Origin: Bacteroidales bacterium
Lineage (GTDB): Bacteria > Bacteroidota > Bacteroidia > Bacteroidales > UBA7332
Length of the DNA: 64,000 bases
Reading direction: 5' to 3'
Assembly (NCBI GenBank): GCA_028687995.1
Contig: JAQTZA010000013.1
Coordinates: forward strand, 42,501 to 106,500
Shown: piece after piece, positions 53,960 through 63,991 of the stretch
How positions within the stretch are numbered: the first letter of the stretch is position 1
Layout: each line of letters begins with the position of its first letter
Position numbers and translations under genes: made by a program
The notes under the pieces: model-generated
Told to the model about the DNA's origin: nothing
Database searches by the model: none
What the model saw: the letters and a program-made list of their open reading frames with translations, nothing else

Positions 53960-55884
53960 ATTACAATCACAACTTTGACAACAGACGCTATTTTATTGCG
54001 GGCGCAGTAATTGTTATCGCATTTTTATTCATTCTCCGTCTCTTTTTTCTTCAAGTAATTGATAGCGATTACAAAAATTTTGCCGACAATAACGCTTTTC
54101 TAAAGAAAACAATTTTCCCCTCTAGAGGGCTTTTCTACGACCGGAATAATAAACTTCTTGTATACAATCAACCTACTTACGATATAATGGTTGTCACGCG
54201 TGAAGTTCAATCGCTCGACACATTGGATTTCTGTCAAACATTGGGAATTTCAAAAGAAGATTTCATTGCGCGAATAGAGCAAATAAAGGATAAAAAACGC
54301 AATCGCAATTACTCATCTTACACTCCTCAAGTTTTTATGACCCAGCTCACGCAACAAGAGTATGGGGCGTTGCAGGAAAAGCTTTATCGATATACAGGTT
54401 TTTTTATTCAAAACAGAACTTTGCGAGAATACATGGCACCTAGCGCTGCGCATCTTTATGGTAGCATGGCAGAAGTAACACAGAAAGATTTAGACAATGA
54501 TGATTACTTTACTCAAGGTGATTACACAGGTCGATCTGGCATTGAAAAACAATACGAGGAGGTTATTCGAGGAGAAAAAGGATACGAAATTTTGCTACGT
54601 GATGCGTATGGCCGAATAAAAGGAAAATACGACAACGGTAAATTTGACAGAAAACCGATTGCTGGAAAAAACCTCAAATTAACCATCGACAGCGAATTAC
54701 AACAATATGGTGAAATGCTGATGGAAGGCAAACTAGGTAGTATCGTAGCGATAGAACCTTCTACGGGGGAAGTTCTTGCCATGATATCGGCTCCTTCTTA
54801 CAATCCATCGGATATGAACGGTCGTGAGCGAGGAAAGAACTATGGAGCTTTGCAACGAAATCCAGACAAACCGCTCTTCGATAGACCTCTGATGGCTGCA
54901 TATCCGCCTGGATCCACTTTCAAAACAACTCAAGCACTGTTGATGCAACAAGAAGGAATATTATCGGCTGGCACTTCTTATCCATGTAACAGAGGTTTTG
55001 CTTATGGTTCTCATAAATTGGGTTGTCACGAACATCCGTCACCACTTGATCTACCTCATTCCATTCAAAATTCTTGCAATGCTTACTACTGCTATGCGTT
55101 GCGTAATATGCTTGAAAATAGAGCAAAATATCCTAATATTCAAACTGCATTTGATACCTGGAAAGAGTATATGGTAAAAATGGGATTTGGTTACAAAACC
55201 GGAATTGACTTACCAGGAGAAAAACGAGGATTGATACCCAACAGCACTTTCTACAACAAAATATATGGAGAAAGAGGTTGGCATGCAGTTACAATCATCT
55301 CTATTGCAATTGGTCAAGGAGAAGTATTGGCTACTCCACTTCAAATCTGTAATTTAGCGGCCACGATTGCAAACAAAGGATATTACGTTACACCTCATGT
55401 GGTAAAAGCAATTCAGGACACGATTGTTGACAAAAAGTACCGGACAAAGAATTTTACAGGAATTGAGCCTAAATATTATGACATTGTGCAAGAAGGTATG
55501 GCTTTAGCAGTTACTTCTGGAACAGCTACTGCCGCTCAACTACCCGGTATTGAAATTTGCGGAAAGACTGGGACGGCGCAAAATCCTCATGGAGAGGATC
55601 ACTCGATATTCATGTCGTTTGCTCCTCGTCAGAATCCTAAAATCGCAATAGCAGTGTATGTAGAAAACGCAGGTTTTGGTGCTCGATATGCAGCTCCAAT
55701 TGCTTCGTTGATGATTGAAAAATACCTCAATCGTAAAATTGCTGACAATAGAAAATCCAAAGAAGAACAACTTAGAAAAACAATAATAACGCCTCGTGGG
55801 ATCAAGACGTATCAACTTATGGACAGAATTAGACTGGTGGACAGTACTCATGTATCTGTCTCTGGTTCTGATCGGGTGGATTAG
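53956..55884 (+). CDS. mrdA: Penicillin-binding protein 2 (elongasome transpeptidase)
   Basis: A 642-residue class B PBP that cross-links new peptidoglycan during elongation. It starts with a GTG that overlaps mreD and has an N-terminal TM (about residues 12-32) and the dimerisation domain with IFPSRGLFYDRNNKLLVYN. The transpeptidase domain has the SXXK motif in PPGSTFK, SXN in QNSCNAYY and KTG in CGKTGTAQNPHG. All catalytic motifs are intact. The C-terminal 30 residues are encoded by DNA that also codes for RodA, giving an 89-nt overlap. Confidence 0.95.
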   Translation: MNYNHNFDNRRYFIAGAVIVIAFLFILRLFFLQVIDSDYKNFADNNAFLKKTIFPSRGLFYDRNNKLLVYNQPTYDIMVVTREVQSLDTLDFCQTLGISKEDFIARIEQIKDKKRNRNYSSYTPQVFMTQLTQQEYGALQEKLYRYTGFFIQNRTLREYMAPSAAHLYGSMAEVTQKDLDNDDYFTQGDYTGRSGIEKQYEEVIRGEKGYEILLRDAYGRIKGKYDNGKFDRKPIAGKNLKLTIDSELQQYGEMLMEGKLGSIVAIEPSTGEVLAMISAPSYNPSDMNGRERGKNYGALQRNPDKPLFDRPLMAAYPPGSTFKTTQALLMQQEGILSAGTSYPCNRGFAYGSHKLGCHEHPSPLDLPHSIQNSCNAYYCYALRNMLENRAKYPNIQTAFDTWKEYMVKMGFGYKTGIDLPGEKRGLIPNSTFYNKIYGERGWHAVTIISIAIGQGEVLATPLQICNLAATIANKGYYVTPHVVKAIQDTIVDKKYRTKNFTGIEPKYYDIVQEGMALAVTSGTATAAQLPGIEICGKTGTAQNPHGEDHSIFMSFAPRQNPKIAIAVYVENAGFGARYAAPIASLMIEKYLNRKIADNRKSKEEQLRKTIITPRGIKTYQLMDRIRLVDSTHVSVSGSDRVD

Positions 55885-57247
55885 CATTTACGCATCCACT
55901 TACGATTTCGACCACGCCAGCATCTTTGACTTTGCTGAACGTTCGGGTAAGCAATTACTCTGGATTGGACTCGCAATTGTCATTGGGTTTATAATCATCA
56001 TGCTCGATAGTGACATATACGATCGGTTTGCCTACTTGATGTATGGTGGTATGATTCTATTACTATTTGCTACCATATTCTTAGCACCAGATATCAAAGG
56101 CTCACGTTCATGGTTAGTACTTGGACCTGTTAGTCTGCAACCTGCTGAATTTGGAAAGTTTGCGACGGCTTTAGCATTAGCCAAAATGTTTAGCGAATAC
56201 CAGTTTCAGTTTACGAAACTCAAAAATTATGTAAGAGTGGGGTTACTCGTTTTAGTACCATTCCTTCTAATTTTAATGCAAAAGGAGACTGGTTCGGCGT
56301 TGGTCTATAGTGCATTCTTAATCATGCTCTATCGCGAAGGAATGAGTCCGCTCATAATGCTTGGTGGATTTGTTACGGCTACTCTCTTTATCGTGTCCCT
56401 GAAATTTGCTGATACGATTATAGGCATAACACCAATAGGTGATATGTTAGTTTATCTTATTATTCAATCAATCATTGTCTTATATATCCTTTTCACTTCT
56501 CGCAAACAGTTTATTGCACAATATATTATTTTTGGAACCGCTGCATTATTTTTGCTATTTGGGATTGCATCGTGGATTGGACTTTCTGTAAATTTCGCAT
56601 GGATTGCTCTTTTTTCGAATTTTGCAGCTATAATTTACATTATCATTATGATTCTGAAAGAGAACATTAATGAGCTCTGGATAATTATTTTAATAGCAAT
56701 TTCATCTTTATTGTTTTCTCTATCGGTCAATTATGTTTTCAATCAAGTGCTAGAACCTCATCAACAGGTAAGAATTCGTGTGTCGCTAGGATTGGAAGAT
56801 GACCCCCGCGGTGTAGGATATAACGTCAATCAATCGAAAATTGCCATTGGTTCTGGTGGAGTTATTGGAAAAGGATTCTTAAATGGTACACAAACCAAAC
56901 TCAAATATGTTCCAGAACAAGACACTGATTTTATCTTCTGTACGATTGGTGAAGAAGAGGGTTTTTGGGGTTCGGCTGGTACAATTTTACTTTTTGGAGC
57001 ACTCATACTTCGATTAATTTATGTAGCAGAGCGGCAAAGAACTATCTTTTCTCGTATTTATGGATACTCTGTAGCGAGCATATTTCTATTTCACTTAGTA
57101 ATCAACATTGGAATGGTAACAGGAATCACTCCGGTTATCGGGATTCCGCTACCATTCTTCAGTTATGGAGGCTCCTCTCTCTGGGGATTTACCATTTTGC
57201 TCTTTATCTTTCTGCGACTCGATGTTGCTCGATTAGAAAGACTTTGA
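55796..57247 (+). CDS. rodA: SEDS-family peptidoglycan glycosyltransferase RodA
   Basis: A 483-residue multipass membrane protein that polymerises glycan strands in partnership with PBP2. The SEDS signature region is DDPRGVGYNVNQSKIAIGSG and GEEEGFWGS, and GIPLPFFSYGGSSL lies near the C-terminus. The only start that gives the family-typical NLWTELDWWTVLMYLSLVLIGW is a GTG at 55796, which lies 89 nt inside mrdA in another frame. No upstream ATG-based start exists, and an alternative at the internal ATG (about 55850) would cut into the first TM. The conserved start argues for a true overlap. Confidence 0.92.
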   Translation: MGSRRINLWTELDWWTVLMYLSLVLIGWISIYASTYDFDHASIFDFAERSGKQLLWIGLAIVIGFIIIMLDSDIYDRFAYLMYGGMILLLFATIFLAPDIKGSRSWLVLGPVSLQPAEFGKFATALALAKMFSEYQFQFTKLKNYVRVGLLVLVPFLLILMQKETGSALVYSAFLIMLYREGMSPLIMLGGFVTATLFIVSLKFADTIIGITPIGDMLVYLIIQSIIVLYILFTSRKQFIAQYIIFGTAALFLLFGIASWIGLSVNFAWIALFSNFAAIIYIIIMILKENINELWIIILIAISSLLFSLSVNYVFNQVLEPHQQVRIRVSLGLEDDPRGVGYNVNQSKIAIGSGGVIGKGFLNGTQTKLKYVPEQDTDFIFCTIGEEEGFWGSAGTILLFGALILRLIYVAERQRTIFSRIYGYSVASIFLFHLVINIGMVTGITPVIGIPLPFFSYGGSSLWGFTILLFIFLRLDVARLERL

Positions 57248-57252
57248 CCTTT

Positions 57253-57789
57253 TTATTGCTTATTAACTGTCGTTTTCAAAATCCTGACGACTTCATTCAC
57301 ATTCTCGGTTAAAGCGTTTGTTGAAGAAGTTGCTCCCGAAATTGCATCAATATTTTTACCAACTTCCAAAGTAGAATTGCCATCAAATCCAAGAAATTGC
57401 TTTAACCAACTCTTGGCAGTTACCTCTTCACCATGTGTAGCTTGATAACTATATATTGAAATTTCTCGAATGACCGCACTCAAATCAAAAATGGCAAAAT
57501 AATCGAAATATTCAAATGTGTCGTCCGCAGTTGTGGCAATGGAGCACCCGTGTGACCTGCAACTATTTACTCGGCCAACGTAGGCATATCCTTTAATTTT
57601 GTCATTATCTTTTATTACAAAATATTTCCCGTGTACAGATTCACTTTCATCGGGTTGAAAAGATTCAATTTTTGCATCTTTCACCCACAGATTTACCTGC
57701 TTAATAAAACGTTTGTTGTGATAATCAATTTGACTTTGAGCAGAAGCGCCAATTATCAAAAGAAGTAAAATCAAATTTATTTTTTTCAT
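57253..57789 (-). CDS. Secreted FMN-binding-domain protein
   Basis: A 178-residue protein with a signal peptide (INLILLLLIIGASAQS) and an FMN_bind domain. The C-terminal SGATSSTNAL (about residues 157-166) matches the motif in which a Thr or Ser carries a covalently attached FMN. A Cys-rich loop CRSHGC (77-82) is close to the centre. By family knowledge these domains belong to flavin-based electron-transfer proteins, but no NqrC or RnfG partner is near. It is the second gene of a porin-led operon on the minus strand, 15 nt after the porin, and converges with rodA only 5 nt away. Confidence 0.8.
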   Translation of the reverse strand: MKKINLILLLLIIGASAQSQIDYHNKRFIKQVNLWVKDAKIESFQPDESESVHGKYFVIKDNDKIKGYAYVGRVNSCRSHGCSIATTADDTFEYFDYFAIFDLSAVIREISIYSYQATHGEEVTAKSWLKQFLGFDGNSTLEVGKNIDAISGATSSTNALTENVNEVVRILKTTVNKQ

Positions 57790-57804
57790 TCCGAAATTTA
57801 TCTT

Positions 57805-58962
57805 TTAAAATGTAACTCCAACTCCTGCATTGAATGTTTTTGCAAATTGATTATCGTTCTTCGATTTAATGAACTGCACATCAGTTTTTATAACCACATT
57901 TTTATTAAGTTTTAATCCAATACCGGTCGTATAAACTTGATTGTTATATTTCGGATTTACAGAAATAAACGAGCCTACTTTGTGATGAGTATCATATTGT
58001 TCGACCCTTAGAAATGGGGTTAACTCCTTTTCCTTCACGTTGAAGTGGCTCAACACATTATATCCAGCCTCCAGATACCATCCTAGAATTTCACTACCTA
58101 AGTCTTTTCCAGAAAAGGCATTATACGAATCTGTATTCGAAATCCAAGAGTAATAATATTGCGCTTTTAATTGCAATGACTTAATTCTGTATTTTGCATC
58201 AAGGCCAATCATTGTAAGATTAACGACAGACGAATCAGCTATGGCAAGCCCTCGTTTATCATCAATTTTCAAATTATTGTACAATGTACTGTGTGTTTTC
58301 CCAGCATACAAAGCAGCTCCTAGTTGAAGATTCTTCAATCCAAAATAATCAGCTTTCAATGAAACAGTTGGCGAACTAATAAATGATGTGCCTTCCTGTC
58401 TAGCATTTCTAATTCCGCTACCACCAATGGTTGCTTCATCACCATAAGTACTAATACCGTTAATCAAATATATTTGATATTTGAGTGAAATAGATGAAAG
58501 AAGACCTGTTGCTCCTGCTCCAAGTGCAGTCCAAGTGGTTGGAGCTACAACTTTATCAATAATAGGCCTTTCGACACCGTTATATGCCAACGGCTCGTGA
58601 AATTCATTTATCAAACCCATAGGAATAAGGATCTGTCCTGCTTTTAAATTTACGCTTGACGAAAGTTTATATTGTACAAATGCTTGCTCCACTCCCACTT
58701 CGTTGATATGTTCCCATTCCAATTCTGTAACAAATTGAGTTCTAGCATCAAATCGATAACCCAATAACAAGACCATGCGATGCACATCCAATGTGCCATT
58801 TTGACGTACATTAGCATCAATGGGTTGATTGTAATCCATTTGGGCATACCCGCCGATAGAGATCCCTACACCATTATCAGATATACTTTTTGTTTTAGAG
58901 AAAACAGAAAAAACTACTACAAACATAAAAAACAGACTAACAACTTTTTTCATACCATTCAT
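57805..58962 (-). CDS. Outer-membrane porin, phosphate-selective porin O/P-like
   Basis: A 385-residue beta-barrel protein with a signal peptide (VVSLFFMFVVVFSVFSKTK) and the porin pattern of alternating strands from GYAQMDYNQP and DVHRMVLLLGYRF through LNLKAGQILIPMGLINE-like SVNLKAGQILIPMGLIN to the final GVGVTF, a typical barrel C-terminus ending in Phe. This fits the phosphate-selective porin O/P type; the substrate is not known. It opens the operon with a good promoter (58993-59023) and is followed by the FMN-binding-domain protein. Confidence 0.85.
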   Translation of the reverse strand: MNGMKKVVSLFFMFVVVFSVFSKTKSISDNGVGISIGGYAQMDYNQPIDANVRQNGTLDVHRMVLLLGYRFDARTQFVTELEWEHINEVGVEQAFVQYKLSSSVNLKAGQILIPMGLINEFHEPLAYNGVERPIIDKVVAPTTWTALGAGATGLLSSISLKYQIYLINGISTYGDEATIGGSGIRNARQEGTSFISSPTVSLKADYFGLKNLQLGAALYAGKTHSTLYNNLKIDDKRGLAIADSSVVNLTMIGLDAKYRIKSLQLKAQYYYSWISNTDSYNAFSGKDLGSEILGWYLEAGYNVLSHFNVKEKELTPFLRVEQYDTHHKVGSFISVNPKYNNQVYTTGIGLKLNKNVVIKTDVQFIKSKNDNQFAKTFNAGVGVTF

Positions 58963-58992
58963 TTATTCTTTTATTAGTTAAAATTCACAGTG

Positions 58993-59023
58993 CAAAATTA
59001 TCTTGAATCCAATCATCGCACAA
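58993..59023 (-). promoter_or_regulatory. Bacteroidota-type promoter of the porin operon
   Basis: On the minus strand a TTG at 59023-59021 precedes TAATTTTG (59000-58993) by exactly 20 nt, about 31 nt before the porin ATG. Confidence 0.7.
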
Positions 59024-59233
59024 TCCCATAAAATAAGGATTTATGAAAACCTTTAGTAGTCAGATTTAGGGATGCAGTTCCTTGTTTCAAATCGAATTCT
59101 TCAAATCCAGTCTAGTAAATTCAAATCAAATCTTCAACCACTCAATAAAATTCATTAAAAAACGTTACATAAACGTATTTCTCTATTTATAGAAAGAATG
59201 TTAGTTCGAGAGACTGCTTCTTTTGCATTTAAA

Positions 59234-59265
59234 TTTGCGCTAAACAACGATTATTGCTACTTTTG
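59234..59265 (+). promoter_or_regulatory. Bacteroidota-type promoter of hisS
   Basis: A TTTG at 59234-59237 and TACTTTTG at 59258-59265 are 20 nt apart, 31 nt before the ATG at 59296, showing that the longer frame from 59254 is not the true start. The 333-bp spacer 58963-59295 otherwise holds only the porin promoter; I see no gene or repeat in its centre. Confidence 0.7.
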
Positions 59266-59295
59266 CAGCTTAATTCTAATATTGACTCTCACAAA

Positions 59296-60654
59296 ATGCA
59301 AAAACCCTCCATACCAAAAGGAACAAGAGACTTCTCTCCAATAGAAATGTCTAAACGAAACTATATATTCAATACGATTCGAGAGGCTTTTCATCTTTTT
59401 GGCTTTCAACAAATAGAAACTCCAGCGATGGAAAACCTATCAACTCTGATGGGAAAATATGGAGACGAAGGAGACAAACTACTTTTCAAAATTCTCAACT
59501 CTGGCAACTATTTAAGTGGCGTTGATCAAAACGAACTTTCTGAAGGTGCAACTAATAAATTAGCAACAAAACTTTGTGAAAAAGGACTTCGATACGACCT
59601 CACGGTTCCTTTTGCTCGCTATGTAGTAATGAATCGCAACGACATCACCTTCCCTTTCCGTCGTTATCAAATTCAACCTGTTTGGAGAGCAGATCGCCCC
59701 CAAAGAGGTAGGTATCGTGAATTCTATCAGTGTGATGCAGATGTAATTGGATCGGATTCGTTACTAAACGAAGTAGAATTGATACAGTTGATGGACGATG
59801 TTTATCAACGTTTAAATATACGGGTTGCTATCAAAATGAATAATCGAAAGATTCTGAGTGGGATTGCTGAAATTATTGGTGAACCGGATAAAATTGTCGA
59901 TATTACTGTAGCAATAGATAAATTAGATAAAATAGGTCTTGAAAACGTAAATATTGAATTAGCTTCGAAAGGAATATCAAATGAAGCTATTTCACTCCTT
60001 CAGCCAATAATTTTACTCGAAGGACACAATTTTGAAAAACTATCTGTGCTAAAAAATGTTCTTAGAACGTCTGAAATCGGTCGAAAAGGAGTTGAAGAGT
60101 TAGAATATATATTGAGAAAAATAGATCTATTGAAATTGCATTGTGAATTAGATGTTGATTTAACATTAGCACGAGGTCTTAACTATTATACTGGCGCCAT
60201 TTTTGAAGTAAAAGCATTGGATGTTGAAATTGGAAGTATAACTGGCGGAGGTAGATATGATAATCTGACTGGCGTTTTTGGGTTACCCGGGGTTTCTGGA
60301 GTAGGCATCTCCTTTGGAGCAGATCGAATTTTCGACGTTTTGAATCAACTTGATTTATATCCGCAAGATTCATTGTTGACTACACAAATTCTTTTTGTCA
60401 ACTTTGGAGAAAAGGAAGAAGAATATTGTTTACCAATTATCTCAGAGCTAAGAAAAGCTGGAATACGTGTTGAAATGTATCCTGAAGCAGCAAAAATGAA
60501 AAAACAACTGGGATATGCCGATACAAAAAAAATCCCTTATACTGCCATTGTTGGTGAAAATGAAATAAAAGAAAGAAAAATTATGCTTAAGAATATGCAA
60601 ACTGGAGAGCAAAAGTTAATGAATATTGAACAGATAATAGTAAGTTTGCATTAA
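59296..60654 (+). CDS. hisS: Histidyl-tRNA synthetase
   Basis: A class II aminoacyl-tRNA synthetase of 452 residues. It opens [13 protein letters not shown], with motif 2 around [14 protein letters not shown], the histidine-specific [12 protein letters not shown] and motif 3 near [15 protein letters not shown] [15 protein letters not shown], and a C-terminal anticodon-binding domain with [19 protein letters not shown]. Length is normal for the bacterial type. The promoter upstream fixes the start. It precedes the polysaccharide export gene by about 115 nt. Confidence 0.96.
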   Translation: MQKPSIPKGTRDFSPIEMSKRNYIFNTIREAFHLFGFQQIETPAMENLSTLMGKYGDEGDKLLFKILNSGNYLSGVDQNELSEGATNKLATKLCEKGLRYDLTVPFARYVVMNRNDITFPFRRYQIQPVWRADRPQRGRYREFYQCDADVIGSDSLLNEVELIQLMDDVYQRLNIRVAIKMNNRKILSGIAEIIGEPDKIVDITVAIDKLDKIGLENVNIELASKGISNEAISLLQPIILLEGHNFEKLSVLKNVLRTSEIGRKGVEELEYILRKIDLLKLHCELDVDLTLARGLNYYTGAIFEVKALDVEIGSITGGGRYDNLTGVFGLPGVSGVGISFGADRIFDVLNQLDLYPQDSLLTTQILFVNFGEKEEEYCLPIISELRKAGIRVEMYPEAAKMKKQLGYADTKKIPYTAIVGENEIKERKIMLKNMQTGEQKLMNIEQIIVSLH

Positions 60655-60723
60655 AGGAAGTAAATTACCCAAAAACTCATGGTTAATAATACAAAAATAC
60701 CACTACTAAAGATACTTTTTAAC

Positions 60724-60731
60724 TACTTTTG
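60724..60731 (+). promoter_or_regulatory. -7 box upstream of the polysaccharide export gene
   Basis: TACTTTTG matches TAnnTTTG, 39 nt before the ATG at 60771. No TTG at the -33 distance; it may start the exopolysaccharide operon. Confidence 0.5.
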
Positions 60732-60770
60732 CAACCTAAATTGAAGCATCAAAACAAAGAATCAATTATT

Positions 60771-61574
60771 ATGAAATCTACAACATTATTCATAATCTCT
60801 CTATTCATTATTGCTACGTCTTGTACATCTTACAAGAAAGTCCCCTATCTACAGGGCGCTGAAAATCTAACAAAAGAAGATTTGAGTATAATCAATGCAA
60901 AATATTCGCAAAAGATTATGCCTAGTGATATGCTTTCAATTACGGTAAATTCAACTACGCCTGAAAGTGCTATTCCTTTCAATTTACCTCTAATCCCAAC
61001 TTCAAAAATCGAGACCAATGGATATGGATTGAATTCATCCTTTGGAATCCAGAGCTATTTAGTTGATTCTGAAGGTAAAATTGAGTTTCCTATTCTTGGA
61101 GCAATCAATATTGGAGGCTTAAGCAAAAATGAAGTGCAAGATTTAATTAAATCAAAAATATATCCAGATTATATTAAGGAAGAACCAATAGTAACAGTTA
61201 GGTTCGTCAATTATAAAGTTTCATTACTAGGTGAAGTTGCACGCCCCGGAACCTATTCCGTTGTAAATGATAAGATTAACATATTAGAAGCCCTTTCTCT
61301 TGCTGGTGATATGACAATCTATGGTCGTCGTGATAACATTATGTTAATGCGCGAAAATGAAAAAGGAGAAAAAGAGATTATCAGAATTGATCTTACAAAA
61401 AATGATATTCTTAAATCTCCATATTTTTATATACAACAAAACGATATTATATACGTACAACCCAATAAATCGAGAGCTCGTGGAGCTGATATTGGATCAG
61501 CTGAAACTCTTCTAATCTCAGTAGTGGGAACACTAATCTCCCTTACAAGTCTAATTATCACGGTTTTAAAATAA
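60771..61574 (+). CDS. Polysaccharide export outer-membrane lipoprotein (Wza-like)
   Basis: A 267-residue protein from the ATG at 60771 with a lipoprotein signal ending in a Cys (SLFIIATSC, about residue 18). The polysaccharide-export domain begins near KIMPSDMLSITVNS, then the SLBB-like region FVNYKVSLLGEVARPGTY and NILEALSLAGD, and a C-terminal TM-like end (LLISVVGTLISLTSLIITVL) typical of Wza proteins that anchor in the outer membrane. It is shorter than E. coli Wza. With the Wzc-like gene 77 nt downstream it probably begins a capsule or exopolysaccharide cluster that continues to the right of the window. Confidence 0.9.
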   Translation: MKSTTLFIISLFIIATSCTSYKKVPYLQGAENLTKEDLSIINAKYSQKIMPSDMLSITVNSTTPESAIPFNLPLIPTSKIETNGYGLNSSFGIQSYLVDSEGKIEFPILGAINIGGLSKNEVQDLIKSKIYPDYIKEEPIVTVRFVNYKVSLLGEVARPGTYSVVNDKINILEALSLAGDMTIYGRRDNIMLMRENEKGEKEIIRIDLTKNDILKSPYFYIQQNDIIYVQPNKSRARGADIGSAETLLISVVGTLISLTSLIITVLK

Positions 61575-61651
61575 TCGATTACGATTGTGAATACGATTAA
61601 CAAAAAAATAAAGTAGATTCAAATTAGAACAAAAAATACGATTTAAAGAAT

Positions 61652-63991
61652 ATGGAATTAAAAGATTTAAAAGAGTTACTTGATCTAGAAGAGGAAAAAG
61701 ACAACATAGACATTCGTGGAATTGCCATCAAATATATCAAATTGTGGAAATATTTTGCTATTTCTGTTGTCATTTGCGTCCTGATTGGTGGTTTATATAC
61801 ATTGACTTTAACTCCTCAATATCGAGTCTCGGCCTCTATATTAATTAAAGGTAAAGATGGGGCGAATCCATTGAAAGATCAAATGGGATTTCTAGATAAC
61901 ATGGACATACTTGGAGCTAAAGATAATGTACTAGATGAAGTTCAGGTATTAAGTAGCAAATCCATGATGTTGAAAGTAGTGAATGCATTAAATCTGCAAA
62001 CTACATACTACATCAAAACTAGACTAAAAGAGGTTGAGATCTACCAAACATCACCTATTATTGCTGACATGTTACCCGAAAATCTGGATACATTAAAAGC
62101 TCCCATAGAAATTATTATTCATTTCTCAGAACAAGGTATTCAGCTGAAAGGCACTTGTGATCAGGGATTTATGCATATTCAATCCTTTGAGAGGGATCTT
62201 AAAACTTTTCCAGCCCTCATTGAAACACCCATGGGAGTTATTAGATTAACAAGAAATTTGAATTATGCTTTATCAAAAAATGATTTAAAAATTGTTCTTC
62301 GTCGTCCCCTTCAAGTTGCTTCTATGCTACAAAAATCTATGACAATTGATTTGACTGATAAAAAAGCAAACGTGATAGGCATTTCTGTACCAACTAAGAA
62401 TATAAAAAATGGACAAGATATAGTTAACAAATTAATCGAGTTGTATAATATTGCTTCGGTAGATGAAAAAAATAAAACCGCATTTAATTCGATTAAATTC
62501 ATCGATGATCGACTTGGTTATATCACTGATGAACTAACTACTGTAGAGAAAAATGTTGAGAATTATAAACAAGCGAATAAATTGACTGATATTCAAGCTG
62601 AATCTCAACAATTTATTAAACAAACTGGCGAATTTGAAAAAGCTAGATTAGATATTGAGACACAGATTAATTTGGTTGATTTTGTAGATCAATATATTCA
62701 TAAATCTGAAAATAAATACGGCATTGTACCAAATATCGGGATTCAAGACCCTAATCTATCTGAGGTATTGAATGGTTATAACGAGATTTTATTCAAAAGA
62801 GATCGTTTGATTAGAACAACCACTGAAACAAATCCAATAATTATTGACATTGAACGTCAGATTAAATCCATGCGCAAAGCAATTGAAGCTAGTGTAGAGA
62901 GCACTCGTCGAGGACTTATGATTTCGAAACATGATATGGATAAACAAGATGTCTCTCTAACTTCCAAAATAAAAGCAGTACCGCGTCAAGAGCGAGAATT
63001 TATTGAAATTAAAAGACAACAAGAAATTAAAGCTGCACTGTATACGTATTTGCTTCAAAAACGGGAAGAAAATAGCTTGACTTTGGCTATCGGTATTCCT
63101 ACGGCACGAGTTATTGAAGAACCTTTGGCCGACGACAAGTTAGTTTCGAAAGGGAAAGGGTTCTATCTATCCATCGCATTTATTTTAGGGTTAATTTTCC
63201 CAGTTATTTTCTTTTTCTTCAAAGATTTTCTACGTGCTAGAGTAAGAAATAGAAACGAGCTAGAAGGTTTGACCACTGTTACCATTTTGGGAGAACTTCC
63301 CGAATATAAAGGAAAAGATCCAATTGTTGTTAGACCCGGTTCCAATGAACCTATTGCAGAAATGTATAGACTTCTTCGAGCAAATCTTCAATTTATTTTA
63401 CACGATCACACCAAGAAGGTTATCAACGTTACTTCTTCTGAATCAGGTGAAGGAAAAACTACCTTTGCGCTGAATCTAGCAATGGCTTTGGCTTTGACCG
63501 GTAAAAAAGTTATTCTTGTTGGGTTGGATATACGCAAACCTGCGCTGGGAGAATATATTAATCTACAACATTCACCTGGCATTACTGCATTTTTGTCTGG
63601 TATTGAAACTAATTACAAAAAAATTATTCAACCCACTTCTTTGAGTGAAAATCTATCTATAATTGTTTCTGGTACTATTCCGCCAAATCCGAATGAATTA
63701 CTGTTGAAAGAGTCGCTGGACGAACTCTTCGTATCTCTTAGAAACGAATATGACTACATTATTACTGATAGCTCTCCTGTCGGTTTAGTATCTGATACTC
63801 TGTTAATTGATCGCTTGTCGGATGTGACTTTATATATTGTAAGAGCAAATTACACCCACAAACACGATATCCGACTTATTAACGATATTCACAAAAAGAA
63901 TAAATTGAAAAATATGTATATTGTCCTCAAGGGTAGTGATATTGTGCCAAAACCGTATGGCTATTCAAAGAAACCGTATGGCATAAAGTAA
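61652..63991 (+). CDS. Wzc-like chain-length determinant with tyrosine-kinase domain
   Basis: A 779-residue BY-kinase/polysaccharide co-polymerase. It has an N-terminal TM (about residues 33-53), a Wzz domain with a long periplasmic part, coiled coils (about residues 275-470), a second TM near 505-525, and a cytoplasmic kinase with Walker A SSESGEGKTTFALNLA (about residues 591-606), Walker A' LVGLDIRKP and a Walker B region YIITDSSPVGLV. The C-terminal tail PKPYGYSKKPYGIK has three Tyr residues (769, 771, 776), which by family knowledge are autophosphorylated to control polymer length; it is shorter than in E. coli Wzc. The two KPYG blocks come from a 21-nt duplication. Confidence 0.93.
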   Translation: MELKDLKELLDLEEEKDNIDIRGIAIKYIKLWKYFAISVVICVLIGGLYTLTLTPQYRVSASILIKGKDGANPLKDQMGFLDNMDILGAKDNVLDEVQVLSSKSMMLKVVNALNLQTTYYIKTRLKEVEIYQTSPIIADMLPENLDTLKAPIEIIIHFSEQGIQLKGTCDQGFMHIQSFERDLKTFPALIETPMGVIRLTRNLNYALSKNDLKIVLRRPLQVASMLQKSMTIDLTDKKANVIGISVPTKNIKNGQDIVNKLIELYNIASVDEKNKTAFNSIKFIDDRLGYITDELTTVEKNVENYKQANKLTDIQAESQQFIKQTGEFEKARLDIETQINLVDFVDQYIHKSENKYGIVPNIGIQDPNLSEVLNGYNEILFKRDRLIRTTTETNPIIIDIERQIKSMRKAIEASVESTRRGLMISKHDMDKQDVSLTSKIKAVPRQEREFIEIKRQQEIKAALYTYLLQKREENSLTLAIGIPTARVIEEPLADDKLVSKGKGFYLSIAFILGLIFPVIFFFFKDFLRARVRNRNELEGLTTVTILGELPEYKGKDPIVVRPGSNEPIAEMYRLLRANLQFILHDHTKKVINVTSSESGEGKTTFALNLAMALALTGKKVILVGLDIRKPALGEYINLQHSPGITAFLSGIETNYKKIIQPTSLSENLSIIVSGTIPPNPNELLLKESLDELFVSLRNEYDYIITDSSPVGLVSDTLLIDRLSDVTLYIVRANYTHKHDIRLINDIHKKNKLKNMYIVLKGSDIVPKPYGYSKKPYGIK

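Noticed and set aside
55796..55884. Frameshift or sequencing error joining PBP2 and RodA
   Set aside because: Both frames are intact with all catalytic motifs, and the RodA start segment is conserved, so an overlap explains the data without an error.
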